The notes: generated by a model from the sequence alone, not told the origin. 64,000 nucleotides of DNA from Flammeovirga pacifica (GCF_000807855.2 NZ_JRYR02000002.1:883756-947755), one strand, 5' to 3'. Counted from the first letter of the stretch, positions 17,798-26,860 are shown. Translations and numbers: made by a program.

Positions 17798-18169
17798 ATG
17801 AAACACTACATTACTATATTATTAATAACATTCCTTATCCCTCTTAACATTTATGCAAATGATACCGAATGGTTCAACAAATATCTTATGATAATTGACG
17901 TTGAATTGGATGATAGACAAACCATTGATCTTCTAGAAGAATGGGTTGGTTTATATGAAGAGAATGAGACACTATATTTATACAATTTATCCACCGAGGA
18001 GTTTTTCTGTGCCTTTGAAAACGGAATCAGATCAGCGACTATTAAAGAAGTTACCAAAACTTCTGGGGTGGTAAATGTGAGGTTAATTGTGAATGAAAAT
18101 GCATTAATTTACGTTACATTCAACCGAAAAAATGGGCAAGTAATCACATGTAAAGCAGATCATATATAA
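17798..18169 (+). CDS. Small secreted protein, unrecognised
   Basis: 123 residues from ATG 17798. A signal peptide (MKHYITILLITFLIPLNIYA) is followed by a soluble domain of about 100 residues with alternating strands and helices and no cysteine pair pattern. I recognise no family. It is probably periplasmic or secreted. The 302 bases upstream are AT-rich and show only the divergent -7 element near 17513; I found no promoter for this gene. It is followed by a strong terminator and faces the TonB receptor gene, so it is likely a single-gene unit. Confidence 0.7.
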   Translation: MKHYITILLITFLIPLNIYANDTEWFNKYLMIIDVELDDRQTIDLLEEWVGLYEENETLYLYNLSTEEFFCAFENGIRSATIKEVTKTSGVVNVRLIVNENALIYVTFNRKNGQVITCKADHI

Positions 18170-18200
18170 CGTAAAGTATGAATAGAAACAAGTACCTAAT

Positions 18201-18240
18201 AAAAGGCTGTAACCTATTAAATAATGGTTACAGCCTTTTT
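18201..18240. terminator. Terminator between converging genes
   Basis: A 14-bp perfect inverted repeat (18201-18214 with 18226-18239; core AAGGCTGTAACC), 11-base loop, ending in five T on the plus strand. It also lies just after the TonB receptor stop on the minus strand. Confidence 0.85.
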
Positions 18241-18250
18241 TATTTGTTCT

Positions 18251-20233
18251 TTAGAAACTATATCCTACTCCTACCTTAAAATTCCTCCCTATATTAGGAA
18301 TGTTATTCCAAGCAAACGGATCGATATAATAAGTATCAAAAATATTTTCAGCTTTGGCTGATAAATTCAATATTCCTTTTCTTAGAGAAATACCATAATC
18401 TACGTTTAAATCGAAAAGATGATAAGCGGAAGTTTTTTGCTCTCCTAACACATCCGCAGGTGTGCTCATGCCATCGCAATATTTATAGTTTATTCCCACT
18501 TGTATCTTTTTGATATTGAATGCCACTCTTTGATCAATGGTAAGCGGACTCATATATGCTGGAGGTGAATGTAATGCATCAATAAACCCATTATCCATTC
18601 TAAAGTTAATTTGATAATAGAGCCAATTACTTATCTCTTTACCTAATAACATGCTTAAATGAGATGTATTGGCTTTTCCTACATTTTCGTACTTTTTCAC
18701 TCCCAATGCACCTGGAGTACTTGCATCTAAATCTTCTTGAATAACACCTACTATGTAGTCATCCAAAAATACTTTACGGGCATTAAAAACGAATTTCCAT
18801 CCCTCCTTTTCGTAACCTATATTGAAATTAAACTCGAATGCTTTTTCAGTATCAATATCTGGATTACCCACATAATCAAATCGATCTCGAGCATTAAATA
18901 GATAATACCCGTACATTTCTGAAGCTGTTGGGGCCCTATGTGTAAAACCTACTCCAAAATCAGAGGACCATGCATCATTTAACTGATAGTGAAAAGAAGA
19001 AGAAAAGTTACCGGTTAAATGACTTTTTGCACCATCTATATAGGAATTGAGAGTTTCAAATTGCTTACGAGCAAAATCACTCGTCAAATTGGTAGAATTA
19101 TATTCCATCCTTAAACTATTGGTCCAAGTTAAGCGAGGGTCCAATTGCCATTGATCCAAAATAAAAGCAGAAGCATTGTAACGATGAATATCACCCCAAG
19201 TCATTAAATACATATCTTGGCCACCTATTGGTGAATACATTCGCATATCAGCAAAAAGCAAGTTAGAAAATCCTTCTACCCTTATTTCTTGATGATGCAA
19301 AGCTGTATTTCTATCTGCCTGGAACCAAGCCCCAAATGTGGTACTCTTTCCTGGCATATCCATATGCATGGCAACGTTCTCTCGCTTTGTATCATCCATG
19401 ATATGTTCAATAGAATTGAAATATACTTTTGCTTGTAATAATTCAAAAGTCCTATCACTTACATGATTTTTATAACCGATATTACCCATATAGGCAGTAG
19501 CAGAACTCACATCCATTGGCAAAGCCGGATAACCAATATCTTTCCCTTCATCAAACATAAATAGACCTGTCAATTCATGTTGATGATTAGGTTTATAAAC
19601 CGTTGTTAAAGTATGATTTTGTTTCTGAAACTGAGTAAATTCTACTTCTTGACCGTGCCCATCGGTATAAATTCCATGCTTTCGCAAGGCACCCGAATAA
19701 CGAAAGCCAAATTTTTCTGAAGATTGCTCTACAAAAACATTCCCATCATATCCATTAGTGTTACTGCTATAATAACTTTGGATACCTGCAGAAGTCCCTT
19801 TATTAAGTGTCGGATATTTCATTTCCGCTTGTAAAGTCCCTCCTATTGATGTTCCATAACGTTGTGCTTCAGAAGATTTTGCTATTTTAAAGGTTGATAA
19901 ATTGATGGGCTCAAGGTAAGATGTTGCTGGATCCATTTTATCGGTACAGGCATAAAAAACACGCATACCATCGACAGAAACTGTAATCTGACCATCAGTG
20001 TAACCATTGATAATCGGTTCCCAAGCAAAACCTCCTCTTTTAACTACATTTAGATCAGCTTGTTGACTCATTAATTGATCAATCGTTAACTGATAATCAT
20101 TATTAGAAATCGTATCTGATTGTATCAATACTTCACCCAAATACATCGTTTTTAATGTATCCTGAGCCATAGAATTTATAGAAAAGGTACTACCCAAAAA
20201 GAGTAGTACCATGATTAAGAATACGTTTTGCAT
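18251..20233 (-). CDS. TonB-dependent receptor, probable copper uptake (OprC/NosA-like)
   Basis: 660 residues with a signal peptide (cleavage near SMAQ). The plug domain (about 45-160) contains CTDKMDPATSYLEPINL, which resembles the Cys/Met-Asp-Pro segment of OprC/NosA copper receptors. A 22-strand type barrel follows, ending in an aromatic residue (GVGYSF). External loops hold Met/His-rich stretches such as MHMDMPG, suitable for copper. Unlike SusC there is no carboxypeptidase-like N-terminal domain. Its ATG overlaps the stop of the preceding lipoprotein gene (TAATG), so the two are translationally coupled. Substrate assignment to copper is inference from these motifs and from the CxxxC neighbour; another metal or metallophore is possible. 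Confidence 0.72.
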   Translation of the reverse strand: MQNVFLIMVLLFLGSTFSINSMAQDTLKTMYLGEVLIQSDTISNNDYQLTIDQLMSQQADLNVVKRGGFAWEPIINGYTDGQITVSVDGMRVFYACTDKMDPATSYLEPINLSTFKIAKSSEAQRYGTSIGGTLQAEMKYPTLNKGTSAGIQSYYSSNTNGYDGNVFVEQSSEKFGFRYSGALRKHGIYTDGHGQEVEFTQFQKQNHTLTTVYKPNHQHELTGLFMFDEGKDIGYPALPMDVSSATAYMGNIGYKNHVSDRTFELLQAKVYFNSIEHIMDDTKRENVAMHMDMPGKSTTFGAWFQADRNTALHHQEIRVEGFSNLLFADMRMYSPIGGQDMYLMTWGDIHRYNASAFILDQWQLDPRLTWTNSLRMEYNSTNLTSDFARKQFETLNSYIDGAKSHLTGNFSSSFHYQLNDAWSSDFGVGFTHRAPTASEMYGYYLFNARDRFDYVGNPDIDTEKAFEFNFNIGYEKEGWKFVFNARKVFLDDYIVGVIQEDLDASTPGALGVKKYENVGKANTSHLSMLLGKEISNWLYYQINFRMDNGFIDALHSPPAYMSPLTIDQRVAFNIKKIQVGINYKYCDGMSTPADVLGEQKTSAYHLFDLNVDYGISLRKGILNLSAKAENIFDTYYIDPFAWNNIPNIGRNFKVGVGYSF

Positions 20234-21120
20234 TAGAATTCTAAATAGAATGATAATCCGTCTTCCTCAATAAGTTGTTGTTCTCCGTCTTTTACGTTCA
20301 ATTGTAATTGCCAATCTCCCTTCATAGAAAAATTCACTAGGCCAGTATAAACACCCTCTTTACTTGCCAAAGGATCTTCATTATTTGATGAACTATGACC
20401 CATAGATGGCATCCATGGTGTAACTTCAAAAGTAAGATCATTGTATGCTGTGTAAGTTTCAAACATATGTTCATTTGATGTTCTACCATGACTCATCATA
20501 GCAGGTGTTCTTCTAAAAGCAAGAATTTCGTAATCGTTATTACCAATATCAGGTGTTCCAGATAAAAAATTGTATCCTAATATTAAACGATCGTCAGAAT
20601 CCGGAATTGGAGCCATTATGACTGTCTTATAATTTGCAGCTGGAGTTAAGAATTCAACCGCATTTACATCAATTGGCAGCACCCACATTGCTTCCATTTC
20701 ATCATTTACATAATAAGATACGTGCATCGTCCATTCTCCCATTTCCGAGGAAGGCATTACAAAAAGAATTTGTCCTTTACCTGTAGTAGTATTCGACATT
20801 CCTACATCGAAACCTCTTAATGGAGTAGAGTGTTGATGAGCAGTTTCACCGTTCATCATCATTTGCATAACAGGCATAATTTTCCAAACTCCCCCGTCTG
20901 ATAAACTTCCATTTTCGATATCAAATTGCACATTGTTTACTCCTTCGTAAAGCATTTCTGCAGTAGATTTCATTTGAAGTTCTACTCCATTATCATTCGT
21001 GATTTTTGCTATTGTATAAAGCTCTTCTTCTGGGATTGTAGAAGTAGAATCATTATTATCACACGAAAATAAAACAGCTGATACAAGAAGAGTATATAAT
21101 AAAATTGAAAAATTTTTCAT
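20233..21120 (-). CDS. Met/His-rich surface lipoprotein partner of the metal receptor
   Basis: 295 residues. Lipoprotein signal peptide with lipobox AVLFSC. Two beta-rich halves each carry Met/His clusters: PVMQMMMNGETAHQHSTP in the first, and TPAMMSHGRTSNEHM plus WMPSMGHSS in the second. The second half resembles YtkA/FixH-like beta-sandwich domains, with WMPSMGH and a GDWQL strand. Such proteins can bind or present copper. The gene ends in a 4-base overlap with the TonB receptor start, and a cluster of TTAGG-type half-sites lies 18-54 bases upstream of its ATG. It probably captures metal outside the cell and delivers it to the receptor (inference). Confidence 0.65.
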   Translation of the reverse strand: MKNFSILLYTLLVSAVLFSCDNNDSTSTIPEEELYTIAKITNDNGVELQMKSTAEMLYEGVNNVQFDIENGSLSDGGVWKIMPVMQMMMNGETAHQHSTPLRGFDVGMSNTTTGKGQILFVMPSSEMGEWTMHVSYYVNDEMEAMWVLPIDVNAVEFLTPAANYKTVIMAPIPDSDDRLILGYNFLSGTPDIGNNDYEILAFRRTPAMMSHGRTSNEHMFETYTAYNDLTFEVTPWMPSMGHSSSNNEDPLASKEGVYTGLVNFSMKGDWQLQLNVKDGEQQLIEEDGLSFYLEF

Positions 21121-21137
21121 CTTAAAAAAATAAATAT

Positions 21138-21174
21138 TTAGGCATAAAAGTATTGCCTAATGTGTATGATTAGG
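21138..21174 (-). promoter_or_regulatory. Candidate metal-regulator operator: alternating TTAGG half-sites
   Basis: Upstream of the lipoprotein gene three half-sites alternate in orientation: TTAGGCA at 21138-21144, TGCCTAA at 21154-21160 and ATTAGG at 21169-21174. The first two form a 7-bp perfect inverted repeat with a 9-base spacer. TTAGG/CCTAA half-sites are typical of DtxR/MntR-type metal repressors. A weak TACTTTTA -7-like element overlaps it on the minus strand. Confidence 0.4.
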
Positions 21175-21388
21175 TTAGATGACACATCAAAAAGCTACCC
21201 CTAAAATGAGATTAACAAATAATGATATATCAAAAAAATAAATAAGGAAATTGACATGATCAAACACCAAATAAAATACTAATAATCAGCACTTAGAATA
21301 GGTATCAACTTTAGTTATAAGCCGTCAAAACTAAGGCATATTATTGCATAACATGTCTTGAATATCATATCAAAATAAGGAAATGAAT

Positions 21389-21781
21389 CTAAGCGATGGG
21401 AGGTCGTAGTAGTCTATCAGCTTTATCTTTCGCTGTTAATTGGGGTGCTTTCTTTAGCACTCTTAATGAGGTCAGCAGAGGATTTTTCTGCGAAAAATGA
21501 GGAATCAAACACTCTTTTTCGGCATAGGATAATACTACTTCTTTTGTGGTAATAGTATTGGTTTCCTCCTGCTTTTGCGCTTCTTTTTTCATCTGTTTGT
21601 TGATGAAGCACTGTCCATGACAAGACATTTCAGGTTTGTCTTTATTGATACAAAAAACCTTCTCTATGAAATCTCTTTGAATTTCTAGGTCAATCTTAAG
21701 TAAAGACAAAGAAAATGCATTGAACAGAATAACTCCTGCACAGACAAGATGAAAAAGTTGATGTAGCTTAGCTGTCTTCAA
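21389..21781 (-). CDS. Small membrane-anchored CxxxC protein of a metal-uptake operon
   Basis: 130 residues from ATG 21781. One N-terminal membrane segment (about 8-28) is followed by an extracytoplasmic motif FCINKDKPEMSCHGQCFINKQMKKE, containing Cys-x9-Cys-x3-Cys, then a Lys/Glu-rich linker and a basic tail. Short proteins of this pattern commonly precede copper-type TonB receptors in Bacteroidota and are usually unnamed. It is preceded by the best promoter in the window and followed, after a 268-base gap holding the operator-like TTAGG sites, by the lipoprotein and receptor genes. A role in metal binding or sensing is inferred. Confidence 0.65.
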   Translation of the reverse strand: MKTAKLHQLFHLVCAGVILFNAFSLSLLKIDLEIQRDFIEKVFCINKDKPEMSCHGQCFINKQMKKEAQKQEETNTITTKEVVLSYAEKECLIPHFSQKNPLLTSLRVLKKAPQLTAKDKADRLLRPPIA

Positions 21782-21807
21782 TACATTAAAGTGTTTAAAA
21801 TTCTACA

Positions 21808-21838
21808 CAAACTTACTACACTTCTATTTTAAATCAAA
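21808..21838 (-). promoter_or_regulatory. Promoter TTTG-N19-TAAGTTTG of the metal operon
   Basis: On the minus strand TTTG (complement of 21835-21838) is followed after 19 bases by TAAGTTTG (complement of 21808-21815), a near-perfect Bacteroidota primary sigma promoter. The expected transcript begins about 20 bases before the ATG at 21781. Confidence 0.7.
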
Positions 21839-21851
21839 TGTTTAAGTAATG

Positions 21852-22766
21852 TTATATTAAATGTAAATAGGATTTGATTTTATCAGTGAGCATTTGACGA
21901 AGTACAGGTATTGATTTTTTATCACTTCCAAAACTGCCATAAAATTGTGCTAACCCTTGAATATCACCTCCTTCAAAATCAAATATTAAATTAGAACTAG
22001 CATTCTTTTTAATTAAAAAATCAATCAGAAAAGCAGAAGCATTTAATTCTTTACCTTTTGGTGAGGATGCAGCAAAATAATAAATCAACCTGTTTCCCTG
22101 TTGCACCATTAAAACAGCACAAAGTACTTCATCTACCTCTTTGGCAATATATACTTGACCTATTCCTCTTGATTTAAATTCTTGATAAATCCTTTGTAAT
22201 AAATCATATTGATGCTCCTCTATGCCATATATTTTTTGGGCAACATGTTTTTTAAATAGATGAATTAAAGTAGACAGGTCTTCGGTTTTTTCTATTGTTA
22301 TATTGTTTGCTACTTTCAGTTTTCTCTTTAAGTTTTTAGAATAATTTTTAAATAATGTATCGTAATCAGAATTTAAAGAAAGGTGATGTGTAGTCTCCAA
22401 ACTAATAATTTTAGAGGTATTAAAACTATTATTTACATTAAACTTATACAGTGAAATAAATTGTAAAGCTGTAAAAGATTGAAGTAACTTTTCTTTGACA
22501 CCATCATAATTTTCATCTGTGATGACACCTAATTCATTAACAAAAGGGTTATTCAATATTTTGACTATTCCCAACTGTATTTTATACTGATAAGGAAGTA
22601 TACCAATGATTTTCTTGTTATCATAGGCTATGTAAGCTCCCCATTTTTCATCAAAGAGATTTAAAAACCAAGATTGAGCATATAAAAAAGAATGGGCATG
22701 AATTCTTATGAACTCATCCCATTCTTTTTCATTTATAAGATTACTTTTCAGTCGTTTTATGATCAT
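21852..22766 (-). CDS. GNAT/FemAB-like acetyltransferase
   Basis: 304 residues, soluble. The pattern matches the BioF2-like/FemAB acyltransferase superfamily: N-terminal half with SFLYAQSWFLNLFDEKWGAYIAYD and GILPYQYK, then YSKNLKRKLKVANN, and a C-terminal GNAT half with LIYYFAASSPKGKELNASAFLIDFLI and a FDFEGGDIQGLAQFYGSFG motif near residues 257-275. This last motif marks lipid II or cell-envelope type acyltransferases of the family. The substrate is unknown. It follows the DUF4870 gene by 12 bases on the same strand, so the two form an operon. Confidence 0.75.
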   Translation of the reverse strand: MIIKRLKSNLINEKEWDEFIRIHAHSFLYAQSWFLNLFDEKWGAYIAYDNKKIIGILPYQYKIQLGIVKILNNPFVNELGVITDENYDGVKEKLLQSFTALQFISLYKFNVNNSFNTSKIISLETTHHLSLNSDYDTLFKNYSKNLKRKLKVANNITIEKTEDLSTLIHLFKKHVAQKIYGIEEHQYDLLQRIYQEFKSRGIGQVYIAKEVDEVLCAVLMVQQGNRLIYYFAASSPKGKELNASAFLIDFLIKKNASSNLIFDFEGGDIQGLAQFYGSFGSDKKSIPVLRQMLTDKIKSYLHLI

Positions 22767-22778
22767 TAAAAAAATCTT

Positions 22779-23162
22779 CTATTTAATGAAATTAATTGTA
22801 AAAGGATACTTATATATTCCTCCATCATTAGATTTAATTGCACCCAAAATTGCACAAACAACAGTCATAATACCTAGTGCAATGATGAATGGAATACCGA
22901 TAAGGAAAATACATAAAATACCAAAACCTATAGCATAGATATAAGTACTGATCATCCAATTCAAAATATTTTTACCTTGTTCATCTACTTGTGGACTTTC
23001 TTCTTTAGTAGTGGCCCACATAACAATTGGTAAAGCCACTCCAGCGAATGGCATAAGGTAACCTGCAAATTGAGATAAATGCATGAGCATGCAGAATTGA
23101 TTTACATCCATGCCCCAAGGTCTTACTTCTGTGTTTTCCCATTCTGGGTTTTGAGTTTCCAT
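22779..23162 (-). CDS. DUF4870 membrane protein
   Basis: 127 residues. After a short polar start come three to four membrane segments (about 27-50, 70-92, 93-112). The segments MLMHLSQFAGYLMPFAGVALPIVMW and QVDEQGKNILNW are the DUF4870 hallmark, where a HL-S-l-g-P-g-xxxP motif is followed by deqGKealNfq. Function unknown; the family is common in small integral membrane proteins across bacteria. It is the first gene of a pair with the acetyltransferase. Confidence 0.85.
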   Translation of the reverse strand: METQNPEWENTEVRPWGMDVNQFCMLMHLSQFAGYLMPFAGVALPIVMWATTKEESPQVDEQGKNILNWMISTYIYAIGFGILCIFLIGIPFIIALGIMTVVCAILGAIKSNDGGIYKYPFTINFIK

Positions 23163-23234
23163 TTATAATTAGATTGAGATTATTATATAATTTGTAATAT
23201 ACAAAATTGATCACTTAAAGTGAATTTTATTGTA

Positions 23235-24278
23235 TTAAGTACTTTCTCTTTGAATGAGTTGAATAGGTAAAAATTTCTGAATAGACATTGGTATAAATAC
23301 TTTCCCTTCATCCTTAGCTTTTTTCATGGCATCCATTCTGTCTTTTAGCAAATTAGCAGCCCAATATCCCATGTCTTTTGCCGGTTGTGCTATTGTGGTT
23401 AAACTTGGATAGAATAACTCGCCCATATCATCGCCAGAAATACCCATGACTGCTACTTCTTTAGGAATTTTGATTTCTCTTTTATGTAGCAATCTCATTA
23501 ATTTAAATGCTATAGGATCGTTAAATGCTAATATTGCGTCAGGTCTATTTTTTAAAACCATCAGTTTATCTAATGCTGTTCCTACGCTCCTTCTTAAATC
23601 TGTTGCCGGTACAATTAAATCGGCAGACGTTGAACGTCCATGTCGTTCCATTGCCCTAACATATCCTTCTTGCCTTTGTTGAGAGATGAACATATCTACC
23701 GGACCAGTGATAAATGCTATTCTTTTGTACCCTTTATTGATAAGATGATTTGTTGCTTGATATCCTGCATCAAAATCATCAATGATTACCCTTGGAATTG
23801 GTAAAATAGAATCAGGAAGGTATCGATCAAAAATTACCACCGGAATTTCTTCTTCCATTGCTTTCTTCAAATGATCATCCTCTTTCGTATTCATCGATAA
23901 AGAAATCATGATACCATCTACCTGTCTGTCGATTAATAAATCTATACAATCACTTTCAGTAGTTACATTCTCATCGGAATGTAAAATGATCAAATCATAG
24001 CCTAAAGGTTTTAAAAATTCTTCAATACCCATAATCACTGTACCGAAAAAAGGAACCGTTATTTCTGGAATGATTACCCCTATTAAATATGATTTCTTAC
24101 TTGCTAACCCCGCTGCAAGAACACTTTTCTTATATCCGATTTTCTCGGCAAGTTCTAATACTTTCCTCCTTGTGACCGGATTGATATCATCTGCATTACG
24201 TAATGCTCTTGAGACAGTTGATACAGATATATCTAATCTTCTTGCTATATCTTTAATGGTTGGCTTTCGACTTTTCAT
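23235..24278 (-). CDS. LacI-family repressor, probable regulator of the gal operon
   Basis: 347 residues from ATG 24278; an in-frame TTG five codons upstream is less likely. The N-terminal HTH (KPTIKDIARRLDISVSTVSRALRN) is classic LacI, followed by the hinge and a periplasmic-binding-protein-like sugar domain (about 65-335) with LIGVIIPEITVPFFG, DQVDGIMIS-type and FNDPIAFKLMRLL segments. It is divergent from galK, and the 162-base spacer holds two CCGGTAACGTT repeats, so it probably represses the galactose operon and itself and is released by a galactose-derived inducer. Inducer and autoregulation are inferred. Confidence 0.9.
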   Translation of the reverse strand: MKSRKPTIKDIARRLDISVSTVSRALRNADDINPVTRRKVLELAEKIGYKKSVLAAGLASKKSYLIGVIIPEITVPFFGTVIMGIEEFLKPLGYDLIILHSDENVTTESDCIDLLIDRQVDGIMISLSMNTKEDDHLKKAMEEEIPVVIFDRYLPDSILPIPRVIIDDFDAGYQATNHLINKGYKRIAFITGPVDMFISQQRQEGYVRAMERHGRSTSADLIVPATDLRRSVGTALDKLMVLKNRPDAILAFNDPIAFKLMRLLHKREIKIPKEVAVMGISGDDMGELFYPSLTTIAQPAKDMGYWAANLLKDRMDAMKKAKDEGKVFIPMSIQKFLPIQLIQREST

Positions 24279-24324
24279 ACTACAAATAGACAAAAAAATA
24301 ACGTAAATAACAACCGAGAATTTA

Positions 24325-24347
24325 CCGGTAACGTTTCCGGTAACGTT
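24325..24347. promoter_or_regulatory. Candidate LacI-type operator between regulator and galK
   Basis: Two copies of CCGGTAACGTT (24325-24335 and 24337-24347) spaced by 12 bases, each built of self-complementary CCGG and AACGTT. They lie about 20 bases upstream of the galK -7 element and 47 bases upstream of the regulator ATG. Confidence 0.65.
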
Positions 24348-24368
24348 ATTTTATTATTTTCGGAAATG

Positions 24369-24376
24369 TATATTTG
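24369..24376 (+). promoter_or_regulatory. Candidate galK promoter -7 element (TATATTTG)
   Basis: TATATTTG fits TAnnTTTG and lies 64 bases before the galK ATG, directly downstream of the operator-like repeats. No TTTG partner is present; the -33 region is T-rich only. Confidence 0.5.
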
Positions 24377-24440
24377 TCATTTAAAAAAATTAACCACAGT
24401 TTTGAAACATCGAAATGAAACGTAAATTAATTTTTTAATC

Positions 24441-25601
24441 ATGCAAACAACAGCAATAGTAGCTAAGTTCGAAGAACTATTCAAAAATGAACCTCTAATT
24501 TCAAGAGCTCCAGGTCGTGTTAACATTATCGGAGAGCATACTGACTACAATGATGGGTTCGTATTACCTGCCTCAGTTGATAAGGAAATGGTATTTGCAA
24601 TCGCTTTAAACGGCACAAACTCTGTAAATGCATTTGCTTTAGACTTAAACGAGCAGGATTCTTTCAATTTAGATTCTATCGTTCCAACAGAAGGATGGAT
24701 CAACTATATCAAAGGTGTTGTTGCAGAAACAGCTAAAAAAGGATTAAAACCACAAGGTTTTGATGTAGTATTTGCAGGCGATGTGCCACTAGGTGCAGGT
24801 ATGTCTTCTTCAGCTGCATTAGAGTGTGGATTAGCTACAGGCTTAAACAAATTATTTAATGGAGATCTTTCTAAATTAGATATCGTTTTAGCTTCTCAAA
24901 TGTCTGAGCATAATTACGCAGGTGTGAAGTGTGGTATTATGGACCAATTTGCTTCTACTTACGGACAAACTAATAAAGTAATCAAGTTAGACTGTCGTAC
25001 TAAAGAGTATGAGTACCATACTTTAGACATCACAGGTCATAAACTTGTTTTATGTAACACAAATGTAACTCACTCATTAGCTTCTTCAGAGTACAATACT
25101 CGTAGAGAGCAATGTGAAGCAGGTGTTGAAGTAATCAAAAAGAAATATCCAGAGATCATCAACTTACGTGACGTATCTGTTGAAATGATCAAAGAATTCG
25201 AAGGTGAAATGGACCAAGTAATCTACAACAGATGTTCTTATGTTGTTGAAGAAAACGACCGTTTAGTAAAAGCTTGTGAATTCATGGACAAAGGTGATTT
25301 AGTGAACTTAGGTAAAATGATCTATGGTTCTCATGAAGGCCTTTCTAAGAAATATGAAGTGTCATGTCCTGAGTTAGACTTCCTAGTGGAGCAAACTTTA
25401 GAAGATGACAATGTGTTGGGTGCGCGTATGATGGGCGGCGGCTTCGGTGGCTGTACTATTAACTTGGTAAAAGAGGATGCAGTAGATGCATTTATCGACC
25501 GTATGACTAAAGCATACAAAGAAGGCATGGGTAAAGACATGTTAGCTTATGCTGTAGTAATCGGACCAGGTGCAAGAACTGAGGAAGCTGTAGAAGCATA
25601 A
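24441..25601 (+). CDS. galK: Galactokinase
   Basis: 386 residues, normal length. GHMP kinase: the galactokinase signature GRVNIIGEHTDYNDGF (25-40), the phosphate-binding loop PLGAGMSSSAALE (about 115-127), catalytic Asp in GIMDQFAS (about 175) and the C-terminal LGARMMGGGFGGC motif. It phosphorylates galactose at C1 using ATP, the first step of the Leloir pathway after mutarotation. First gene of the cluster galK-galT-galE-galM, divergent from the LacI regulator. Two hairpins lie between it and galT, so expression of the cluster may be graded. Confidence 0.97.
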   Translation: MQTTAIVAKFEELFKNEPLISRAPGRVNIIGEHTDYNDGFVLPASVDKEMVFAIALNGTNSVNAFALDLNEQDSFNLDSIVPTEGWINYIKGVVAETAKKGLKPQGFDVVFAGDVPLGAGMSSSAALECGLATGLNKLFNGDLSKLDIVLASQMSEHNYAGVKCGIMDQFASTYGQTNKVIKLDCRTKEYEYHTLDITGHKLVLCNTNVTHSLASSEYNTRREQCEAGVEVIKKKYPEIINLRDVSVEMIKEFEGEMDQVIYNRCSYVVEENDRLVKACEFMDKGDLVNLGKMIYGSHEGLSKKYEVSCPELDFLVEQTLEDDNVLGARMMGGGFGGCTINLVKEDAVDAFIDRMTKAYKEGMGKDMLAYAVVIGPGARTEEAVEA

Positions 25602-25641
25602 TCAATTCTTATTAAAAGTGATTGTTTAATAGCATTTTTTA

Positions 25642-25664
25642 AATGGTTCTCGCCATTATTTTTT
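25642..25664 (+). terminator. Weak terminator-like hairpin after galK
   Basis: Stem AATGG/CCATT (25642-25646 with 25653-25657), 6-base loop, then ATTTTTT. It is short, so termination is probably partial. Confidence 0.45.
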
Positions 25665-25712
25665 CAACTATATCAAGCTATCAAACAACAACTTAAACTA
25701 AATTTACAAACT

Positions 25713-25740
25713 GATTGGGGAGGTTATAATCTCCCCAATC
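25713..25740 (+). promoter_or_regulatory. Hairpin in the galT leader
   Basis: A 10-bp perfect GC-rich stem, GATTGGGGAG (25713-25722) with CTCCCCAATC (25731-25740), 8-base loop, 34 bases before the galT ATG and with no T-run. It could stabilise the processed galT mRNA or influence translation. Confidence 0.5.
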
Positions 25741-25774
25741 AACTACAACAAAGACTTTTTAAAAGACCAGAAAG

Positions 25775-26845
25775 ATGAAATTTAACTTTGAAGACCATCC
25801 GCATAGACGATACAATCCTTTAACAGGTGAATGGATTCAAGTATCTCCACATAGAGCGAAAAGACCTTGGCAAGGACAAGTAGAGAAGATTGAAGAAGAG
25901 AAGCGTCCGGAACATGATCCAAGCTGTTATTTGTGTGCTGGTAACACTCGTATTGGTGGAGAAGTTAACCCTCAATATACAGATACATTTTCTTTCCAAA
26001 ATGACTTTGCTGCATTATTAGAAGAAATTCCTTCTGGAGAAGTTAACGATCATAATGGTCTCTTTAGAGCAAAAAGCGAAAGAGGTCTTTGTAAAGTAAT
26101 TTGCTTCTCACCTCGTCATGATTTAACTATTCCTGAAATGGAAGTTGCGGGTATCCGTAAAGTAGTTGATCTATGGTGTAAAGAATATACAGAGTTAGGT
26201 AGCAGAGACTATATTAACTATGTACAAGTTTTTGAAAACAAAGGTAGTGTAATGGGTTGCTCAAACCCTCACCCCCACGGTCAGATTTGGGCACAGGAAT
26301 CAGTTCCTTTAGAGCCAGCAAAAAAGACTGAAAATCAAAAAAATTATTTTGATGCCAATGGTAGAACTTTACTATCGGATTACATCAAACAAGAAATTGA
26401 GCAAGGTACTCGTGTCGTATATGAAAACGAACACTTTGTAGCCCTTGTACCTTATTGGGCGGTTTGGCCATTTGAGACCATGATCGTTCCTAAAAGAGCT
26501 GTATCAAGAATTACAGATCTTACAGATGAAGAAAAAGATGCTTATGCAGATGCTTACAAGCATTTAACTGTAAAGTATGATAATATATTTGAGGTTTCTT
26601 TCCCTTATTCTGCAGGTATACATCAAGCACCTACAGACGGAGAAGATCACCCAGAATGGCATTTACATATGTGTTTCTATCCTCCTTTACTTAGATCAGC
26701 TTCTGTGAAGAAGTTTATGGTAGGTTACGAAATGCTTGCGAATGCTCAAAGAGATATTACAGCAGAAACAGCAGCTGCAAGAATTAGAGAGCAATCTTTA
26801 GTTCATTACAAGCAGCGTGAGTTGGCTGAAGATAACAATCGTTAG
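25775..26845 (+). CDS. galT: UDP-glucose--hexose-1-phosphate uridylyltransferase
   Basis: 356 residues, as expected. Class I HIT-fold GalT: zinc-site Cys in [12 protein letters not shown] (about 48-59), and the active-site [11 protein letters not shown] with nucleophile His168 (and His166). Further motifs: [11 protein letters not shown] and the C-terminal metal-binding [11 protein letters not shown]. It swaps UMP between UDP-glucose and galactose-1-phosphate to give UDP-galactose and glucose-1-phosphate. It lies between galK (173 bases) and galE (183 bases); each gap contains terminator-like hairpins. Confidence 0.96.
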   Translation: MKFNFEDHPHRRYNPLTGEWIQVSPHRAKRPWQGQVEKIEEEKRPEHDPSCYLCAGNTRIGGEVNPQYTDTFSFQNDFAALLEEIPSGEVNDHNGLFRAKSERGLCKVICFSPRHDLTIPEMEVAGIRKVVDLWCKEYTELGSRDYINYVQVFENKGSVMGCSNPHPHGQIWAQESVPLEPAKKTENQKNYFDANGRTLLSDYIKQEIEQGTRVVYENEHFVALVPYWAVWPFETMIVPKRAVSRITDLTDEEKDAYADAYKHLTVKYDNIFEVSFPYSAGIHQAPTDGEDHPEWHLHMCFYPPLLRSASVKKFMVGYEMLANAQRDITAETAAARIREQSLVHYKQRELAEDNNR

Positions 26846-26860
26846 TTAGTAGTTTAGTTG

